A DNA stretch of 64,000 nt from Parabacteroides acidifaciens (GTDB lineage: Bacteria; Bacteroidota; Bacteroidia; Bacteroidales; Tannerellaceae). The position numbers and the translations under genes are program-made. The DNA is taken from positions 62,001 to 126,000 of the forward strand of contig NZ_QREV01000003.1 in the NCBI RefSeq assembly GCF_003363715.1. The letters run 5' to 3'. Numbering within the stretch: position 1 is the stretch's first letter; each line of letters starts with the position of its first letter. The notes beneath the pieces are model-generated. The model saw only the letters and a list, made by a program, of their open reading frames with translations, did not search any database and was not told the DNA's origin. Shown here piece by piece: positions 59,101 through 64,000 of this stretch.

Positions 59101-59421
59101 ATGAACGACAATGAAAATATCCGGCTGCTGACACCGGAAAACGACATGCGCGTGAGATCCTTTTTTTCGTCGCTTGAAAACCTTTCAAAGAAGGTGGAAA
59201 AAATACGCAAAGACAATAAACCCTCGCTGGACGGGGAACGCTATTATACCGACAAGGAACTGGCAGTGATGCTTAAAGTCAGCCGCAGGAGCCTCCAAGA
59301 CTACCGCAACAACGGCATACTGCCATATACCCAGATCGGTGGCAGAATCCTGTATAGGGCTTCCGACATAGAACGCACCTTGACGGACGGGTACAAGGAG
59401 GCATACCGTCTGAATAGATGA
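59101..59421 (+). CDS. excisionase-type helix-turn-helix protein (Xis2d-like)
   Basis: 106 residues, same layout as its neighbour: FFSSLENLSKKVEKIRKDNK, then YYTDKELAVMLKVSRRSLQD and GILPYTQIGGRILYRASDIE. In CTnDOT, Xis2d bends DNA at the attachment site with the integrase. In that element orf3 and exc follow; here a terminator and a defence operon on the other strand follow instead, so the excision operon is cut short. Confidence 0.82.
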   Translation: MNDNENIRLLTPENDMRVRSFFSSLENLSKKVEKIRKDNKPSLDGERYYTDKELAVMLKVSRRSLQDYRNNGILPYTQIGGRILYRASDIERTLTDGYKEAYRLNR

Positions 59422-59480
59422 AATTAACTTTAATATAACTCCCTGTCATGGATATCCGTTAAGTTCAACACTTTATTTCT

Positions 59481-59517
59481 AAATCTGCATCATAGGTTCA
59501 CAAAATGATGCGGATTT
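59481..59517 (+). terminator. terminator of the xis2c-xis2d operon
   Basis: AAATCTGCATCAT (59481-59493) pairs with ATGATGCGGATTT (59505-59517), one mismatch, followed by ATTATT. A second dyad, ATATAACACAA with TTGTGTATAT (59537-59569), may end the defence operon from the other side. Confidence 0.7.
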
Positions 59518-59647
59518 ATTATGTAATATATTGTATATATAACACAAATACACCCTTTATTGTGTATATCTTAATATTACAACCTTTTTAAGGTATATTT
59601 CTTGGCAATCTTATGAATACTTTGCCTATATTGAGATTTCAATTTTA

Positions 59648-61366
59648 TCATTTTTTGAGTTTTGGGGTTCTTGAATCTGGTTTCCTCGTTGGAGCATTGA
59701 TTTTCATAATGAGAGGCATTGGAAAATCAACTCCAACGATTAAAGCTTCTCCCTCTCCCAATATTGGAAGGAAAGAGAGAATATTTCTATTTGCTGCAGA
59801 TGCGGCACTTTCAACGGCTTTTTTATCTTGCTCATTAATTAACCTATGAACCAGAAATGTTCCCATTTGGCTTAATGTTCCTAGGGGTATATCACGAGGC
59901 ATTTGTGTTGCAATACATAAAAACAAGCCATATTTACGTGCTTCTTTTGATATTTGTTCAAAAGCATCAAGAGGTTTGGCTGAAAAATATTCGTCCGCAA
60001 TACTCTTATTTAGGAATTGATGTGCTTCATCTATAAAAACAACAATTGGATTATCTTTATATTTACCTTCTCTTGCTTCATTTAATAAATAGCTTCCAAT
60101 GGCATTTACGAGTATTTCCCGTACTTGGTAATCAAAACTCACTTTGGAAAAATCCAATCTTAATACGCTCTTATCACTCTCTAAGAATTCGTTAATTCCA
60201 ATTTTTAAATCTTTTGCGTCTTGAATAGATTGTCTTCTAAATCCGAAAATCTTATTATATTCCGAGGTGGACATTACGTTATTGACACGGGATATAAGGC
60301 TTATGCAATTTGACACGTCTGTATCGTTCCTACCTCCCCATAATATTGAATTACTTTTATCAGTATCCCAAATACATTCATTTGTTATTTGGAAAGCTAA
60401 CATATTGAAATCAAAATTGCAGAATTTATCTTCAATTTCTACTATATGTTTGTAATAGAATACTTCAAATGTCCTTTTTTCTTTGCCGGCTTTTACAATA
60501 TTACCCTTAATTTGCTTTCCATTTTTATCTGTTTTATAATACAGAGATAATTCCAAATTATCATCAATTGCAACCATTTTTAACGATCTGATTGCTTCCA
60601 TTAATTTTGGAACTTGTGTTTTTGAAGATGGATGTAATAAATAATACAACTCATCAATAGACAAATTCTTATAATCGAATATATATTTCCCCGTGCCCAA
60701 TTCTATACTTTCCATACTTTCGCAGACACTGCTATATTCACCAGTTGCATCAATAAGAATACATTTATTGGAGGTTTGAGAAGAAAGAAGTTCTAATAAT
60801 TTTGCTATTGTCCAACTTTTTCCACCCCCAGTAGTTCCTAATACTGCACAATGACGGCCAAACAATGAATTTAAAGAAATATTGCACAATGAATCATTTG
60901 AAGTCAACTTTCCCAAGGGAGCTAAAGGTGCATCAAGTTCATCTTTTTTGACACCAAATTTTGAAATATACATCCCCATTTGTTCATCAGAGCAAGAATA
61001 AACTTTTGCACCGACAGATGGGTACCGAGATACAGTTTTGTTAATCACTTCCGGCTTATAAACATCAAATAAAGCAAGTAATTCAATTTTTGCTATAGGA
61101 TGAAACATTGTGTCCTTTTCGTTAATGTTTTTATCCGTTATTTCTGTTCTTTCACCTTGAGGAAGGCTTTGCTCAAAAATTCGACCAAGAAATCCATATT
61201 CTTGACCTTCAATAACAACAAAACTTCCAACAGATCCACCGAAATATATTTCCCCATTAAAATAAAATGAGTGTAAAAGTCTAGCTGAAGGAATTTGCAT
61301 GCGGACATGTTGTGGAGTTACTTCACAAATGTATCCTACAAACTTATTATGATCAAATGGTTTCAT
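59648..61366 (-). CDS. HerA-type ATPase of a SIR2-HerA defence module
   Basis: 572 residues. An N-terminal HAS-barrel-like part (to about 130) precedes the HerA/FtsK-like ATPase: Walker A GTTGGGKSWT (about 175), Walker B IVVFIDEAHQFL, and RKYGLFLCIATQMPRDI with the conserved Gln; a C-terminal brace follows. HerA proteins form hexamers that move DNA, and in anti-phage systems assemble with SIR2 NADases into large complexes. Its start overlaps the SIR2 stop by 14 nt. Last gene of the four-gene minus-strand operon. Confidence 0.88.
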   Translation of the reverse strand: MKPFDHNKFVGYICEVTPQHVRMQIPSARLLHSFYFNGEIYFGGSVGSFVVIEGQEYGFLGRIFEQSLPQGERTEITDKNINEKDTMFHPIAKIELLALFDVYKPEVINKTVSRYPSVGAKVYSCSDEQMGMYISKFGVKKDELDAPLAPLGKLTSNDSLCNISLNSLFGRHCAVLGTTGGGKSWTIAKLLELLSSQTSNKCILIDATGEYSSVCESMESIELGTGKYIFDYKNLSIDELYYLLHPSSKTQVPKLMEAIRSLKMVAIDDNLELSLYYKTDKNGKQIKGNIVKAGKEKRTFEVFYYKHIVEIEDKFCNFDFNMLAFQITNECIWDTDKSNSILWGGRNDTDVSNCISLISRVNNVMSTSEYNKIFGFRRQSIQDAKDLKIGINEFLESDKSVLRLDFSKVSFDYQVREILVNAIGSYLLNEAREGKYKDNPIVVFIDEAHQFLNKSIADEYFSAKPLDAFEQISKEARKYGLFLCIATQMPRDIPLGTLSQMGTFLVHRLINEQDKKAVESAASAANRNILSFLPILGEGEALIVGVDFPMPLIMKINAPTRKPDSRTPKLKK

Positions 61367-62606
61367 CTTGATTTGGCAGGTTAATGTTATATGAATCGTT
61401 GTATGGATAATTCTCTACAAAGGCTTTGAACTTTGAGAAAAGGACTGTAACATTAGGCATAACCTTTCCGTCTTCAGAAACATATTCAGGTACTAACTGA
61501 TGAGTTATCCCACTATCAATCCATTCTTCTTTTTCGTTTTCTTCTTTCTTTGTTCTTTTTTTCATTCCATAGCATACTATGAGCAAGTGGAAATTGGGAT
61601 TTTGAAATACAGCTTCTTTTATTGCATTCTGAATATGTTTATCTTGAAATCCAAAGCCGGCAACTATCAATAATGTCCCCTCTTTTCGCAATGTAGTTTG
61701 TAAATGAGACATCATTTCAAAATAAGGTTGCTCGTAACTACTTTCATACTTTTCGCTCGCCGGGTAGATAATGCAAGGATGTTCTGTACTTTCTTTTTGG
61801 TATATATTATCACCTGCTTTTTCCCAATCTATGCTTCCGTGTAACTTAAATAATTGTATTACATTAGGAATAAAACTTTCTTCTTGTTTAACCCTTGTAT
61901 GTTCTCTAAATACAATGTCATGGTTAAAATTAGCTCCATTGAATATACGAGGATAAGAAAATGAGAACCCGTCAATTATTGTATAATTCATTTTTTGCGC
62001 AGCTTGTTCAAACAGTGTGTCATAGTTTGTTGTATATAACTGCACTCGTGGCTCCGAAGGCTTGCGGGCTGTCAACTTCCTAATAAAGTCTTGATGATGC
62101 TTGTTTGTTACATCTAATTTCAGCCGACAAGCGTCTGCAATTTTCTTCTCCAATTTATTCCTTAAAGAATCTCCATTTTTATCTTTTATTTCTCCATTCA
62201 ATTTTTCATATAAGATTGTGAATGATAAAAAATCCTCTATATTTTTAGATTGAATTATCGAAGAACATTTTTCTTTTAAGCACCCTTCTGTTGCCATAAG
62301 GACATTTCCTATCGCTTCTATTTCCTCCTTATAGCTATCCCATAGTTCTGTTCTTGTTTTTCCTCCATTCTCCCCATTTTCCATAGATGTCCCTGCCGCC
62401 GTTAAGACGGCGACATTTTTAAAGTGGCTTGTGTAACGAACAATATCATTCGCTATTATACGGAAAGACTCAGCACTTGCATTTGACTTAAATTCAGCGA
62501 TTCCATCACCATCCTTTTGAGGTTGCGGTTCATCGTTTATATACCAATGAGTTTCATCATATGAAACAGACTTTACAGCAGTTTTATATAAATAAATTTT
62601 ATCCAT
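61353..62606 (-). CDS. SIR2-domain NADase-like defence protein
   Basis: 417 residues from the ATG at 62606, one base after the rloB stop (TAGTATG) and with GGTGA upstream; an ATG at 62621 is the alternative and would overlap rloB. The SIR2 NAD pocket is seen in VAVLTAAGTSMENG, YTTNYDTLFEQAA and FKLHGSIDW (catalytic His). A C-terminal Rossmann-like part VAGFGFQDKHIQNAI continues the domain. Bacterial SIR2 proteins of this kind hydrolyse NAD+ on infection, killing the host cell; partnership with HerA activates or restrains them. Confidence 0.88.
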   Translation of the reverse strand: MDKIYLYKTAVKSVSYDETHWYINDEPQPQKDGDGIAEFKSNASAESFRIIANDIVRYTSHFKNVAVLTAAGTSMENGENGGKTRTELWDSYKEEIEAIGNVLMATEGCLKEKCSSIIQSKNIEDFLSFTILYEKLNGEIKDKNGDSLRNKLEKKIADACRLKLDVTNKHHQDFIRKLTARKPSEPRVQLYTTNYDTLFEQAAQKMNYTIIDGFSFSYPRIFNGANFNHDIVFREHTRVKQEESFIPNVIQLFKLHGSIDWEKAGDNIYQKESTEHPCIIYPASEKYESSYEQPYFEMMSHLQTTLRKEGTLLIVAGFGFQDKHIQNAIKEAVFQNPNFHLLIVCYGMKKRTKKEENEKEEWIDSGITHQLVPEYVSEDGKVMPNVTVLFSKFKAFVENYPYNDSYNINLPNQDETI

Positions 62607-62607
62607 A

Positions 62608-63225
62608 CTATAATTCACCATTTAGTAGTTTTATAACCTTATGAATCTCAGAGTACGCCTTCAAATCCTCTGGCGATTCCTTACAGAGCTGACACAACTT
62701 TTCGGAATTTGACATCGCCCGTTCCATGTCTCCATTCTCTGTCAGGTATTTATAGAGGTTGGTGCGTATGAAATATCGTTTTGTCTTTTCATAGCCCGGC
62801 ATATATTTCTGCAATTCGGGAAGTAGCTGTTCGTAACTATCATATCGCCGACAAACCATATTAGGCAAAAAGTGGAGCAAAAACCAAAATTCCGTACATG
62901 GATTCGTTTCTACAAACATTATCCTTTTGGCATATTTCTTTGCACCATATTTCTTCTTTGCCCGTTGATACAACTGCATTTCAGATGGAAACTGAAACAG
63001 CCTATCCATATCAAACAAGCAGACGATATAATCATACTGCTTGTTTAGATAGGACTCTACCAGTTTCAGAATATGATTGATGTCGCTGTGCTGTGGAAAA
63101 TCAGGCGCAACCTTGAAAGGATAGCGGCACGCAATCCTCAACGAATCGAAATAGAACCATTCTGTTTCTCCCTCGCCTATGATGGCAATGCTTTTTGTTA
63201 CTGTTCGCCCCATATCATTAGTCAT
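62608..63225 (-). CDS. RloB-family protein (AbiLii-like)
   Basis: 205 residues. IAIIGEGETEWFYFDSLR is the TOPRIM-like E-G-x-T-E motif and YIVCLFDMDRL the D-x-D metal site, followed by NPCTEFWFLLHF, the standard RloB signature. RloB pairs with the ATPase RloA, also known as the AbiL abortive-infection system; nuclease action is likely but unproven. It overlaps the ATPase gene by 8 nt and precedes sir2 directly. Confidence 0.88.
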   Translation of the reverse strand: MTNDMGRTVTKSIAIIGEGETEWFYFDSLRIACRYPFKVAPDFPQHSDINHILKLVESYLNKQYDYIVCLFDMDRLFQFPSEMQLYQRAKKKYGAKKYAKRIMFVETNPCTEFWFLLHFLPNMVCRRYDSYEQLLPELQKYMPGYEKTKRYFIRTNLYKYLTENGDMERAMSNSEKLCQLCKESPEDLKAYSEIHKVIKLLNGEL

Positions 63226-64000
63226 TTAAGTTGATATACTGACTACCCAAGAACGGCAACTTCACTAATTTCCCCTGCTTGTAGGCATTATATGGGGAAA
63301 GATTCTTATGCAGCCCAAGAGAAGAAAGACGCACTATTTTTGTTTCGCCTAGTTCGTCTTTATCAGTGAACCATATCGTATCACGGCGAATGAAATCCTC
63401 GTTGAGAAGATTGATGTCATGGGTTGTCAGAAGCATCTGGGACGTTCCATTGCTGTTTGCCAAAAACACTTTTATGAAATAAGCTAATAGCTCATAATGA
63501 ATACTCGTTTCCACTTCATCTATAGACACAAACCGATTGGTCTTTAACAGGAAATTCAGTATCACCGCCATTCCCAAGAACCTTATGGTGCCATTGGATT
63601 CGTATTCTTCCGACAAATCATATACTTTATCGCCAGCCTTATGCTTGAAGGTCAGTTCCGTATTTGTAATTTTACCCTTTCTTAGCATTTCTGCCTTTGC
63701 GTCCTTATCAATAGGGGCATTCTGAATTAATTGTTCCAATTCAGGAGTAATCAGTTCTTCCTCTTTGTGTAATACCACATCTTCTATGTTGAAATCGGAC
63801 GCTTTCAGGAAGTTTAAAATAAATTTCTTCAAATCTCCTGTTTCGTCTTTATCCAATCTTGATTTGACATATCCCGAAAGCAGCATACCGGGAGCCAACA
63901 CATCTTTTACCTGTTTGGCAAAGTAATCGTACACATCATTCAGCTTGGTACGTTCCACGTTGCTTTTACCAAATGCGGCAAGCACACTGCAATTATTGAT
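63218..64000 (-). CDS. RloA-like AAA/ABC-type ATPase, 5' end outside window
   Basis: Partial: the frame remains open to the right edge (reading INNCSVLAAFGKSN upstream of an apparent GTG), so the start and probably part of the P-loop region lie beyond 64000. FVSIDEVETSIHYELLAYFI is the Walker B and D-loop region of OLD/RloA-type ATPases, MLLTTHDINLLN the H-loop. It pairs with RloB as in AbiL/RloAB. First visible gene of the defence operon. Confidence 0.85.
   Translation of the reverse strand: MNNCSVLAAFGKSNVERTKLNDVYDYFAKQVKDVLAPGMLLSGYVKSRLDKDETGDLKKFILNFLKASDFNIEDVVLHKEEELITPELEQLIQNAPIDKDAKAEMLRKGKITNTELTFKHKAGDKVYDLSEEYESNGTIRFLGMAVILNFLLKTNRFVSIDEVETSIHYELLAYFIKVFLANSNGTSQMLLTTHDINLLNEDFIRRDTIWFTDKDELGETKIVRLSSLGLHKNLSPYNAYKQGKLVKLPFLGSQYINLND

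Larger units (their letters stand above)
38104..64000. mobile_element. degraded CTnDOT-family integrative element with redox and defence cargo
   Basis: The region carries a truncated tyrosine integrase, a ThiF fragment, rteA and rteB, a DUF3408 gene and two excisionase-type genes, all characteristic of Bacteroides conjugative transposons. Cargo is a redox operon upstream of rteA and a defence operon downstream of the excisionase genes. No tra or mob genes, no intact integrase and no rteC are visible. The left limit is approximate, and the right end lies outside the window. Confidence 0.65.

Overview
The window reads as a Bacteroidales chromosome, most likely Parabacteroides or a close relative. 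Promoters use the Bacteroidetes pattern TTTG-N18..20-TAnnTTTG (clear copies upstream of rplS, the nitroreductase gene, higBA and both tRNAs), tRNAs lack an encoded CCA, and many products (EF-G2, GH3/beta-lactamase fusions, RteA/RteB) are typical of gut Bacteroidales. The genus is an inference; the order is well supported.

Positions 1-37.9 kb are ordinary core and near-core chromosome: small antitoxin-like genes, a repeat-built membrane protein, rplS, a CE15 esterase/NIPSNAP pair, a large GH3 plus serine-hydrolase enzyme, a CobD-like aminotransferase, toxin-antitoxin pairs, ogt next to an AraC/GyrI regulator, a MATE exporter with a possibly structured leader, fumC, an Acg-type nitroreductase, the radical-SAM/DUF4130 DNA-repair pair, an S41 protease, a UvrA2-like ATPase, a zeta-type kinase pair, higBA coupled to hemW, the EF-G paralogue with degenerate GTPase motifs, an LpxH-like phosphatase with a glycosyltransferase, a MaoC protein, an HU-like/RhuM pair, a 1171-residue AsmA-like protein, a pentapeptide protein, and divergent tRNA-Pro and tRNA-Phe. 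Two 92-94 bp tri-dyad palindromes (498-591 and 31101-31192) share one geometry but not one sequence.

From about 38 kb to the end the DNA is accessory and looks like a damaged CTnDOT-family integrative element. It opens with a tyrosine integrase cut off just after its HTARH motif and a C-terminal scrap of a PRTRC-type ThiF protein. An AraC regulator then faces a long, tightly packed run of redox genes (40.8-52.3 kb): exported flavodoxins, exported or cytoplasmic alcohol dehydrogenases, aldo/keto reductases, an alpha/beta hydrolase, an MFS exporter, a sugar-isomerase homologue, a carboxymuconolactone decarboxylase/cupin fusion and a TatC fragment. These genes sit directly in front of rteA and rteB, where CTnDOT itself carries tetQ. 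No clear internal promoter is visible, so the mobile-element regulators may be read from the redox operon.

After rteB come a DUF3408 gene, a hypothetical gene, a sigma-factor-like gene and two excisionase-like helix-turn-helix genes (xis2c/xis2d type). Immediately downstream, on the minus strand and running off the window, is a compact defence operon: a RloA-like ATPase (partial), RloB, a SIR2-domain protein and a HerA ATPase. The gene ends overlap or nearly abut, so two known anti-phage modules (RloAB/AbiL and SIR2-HerA) appear to be one transcription unit. This unit, and the redox operon that may control RteAB, are the most noteworthy systems here.
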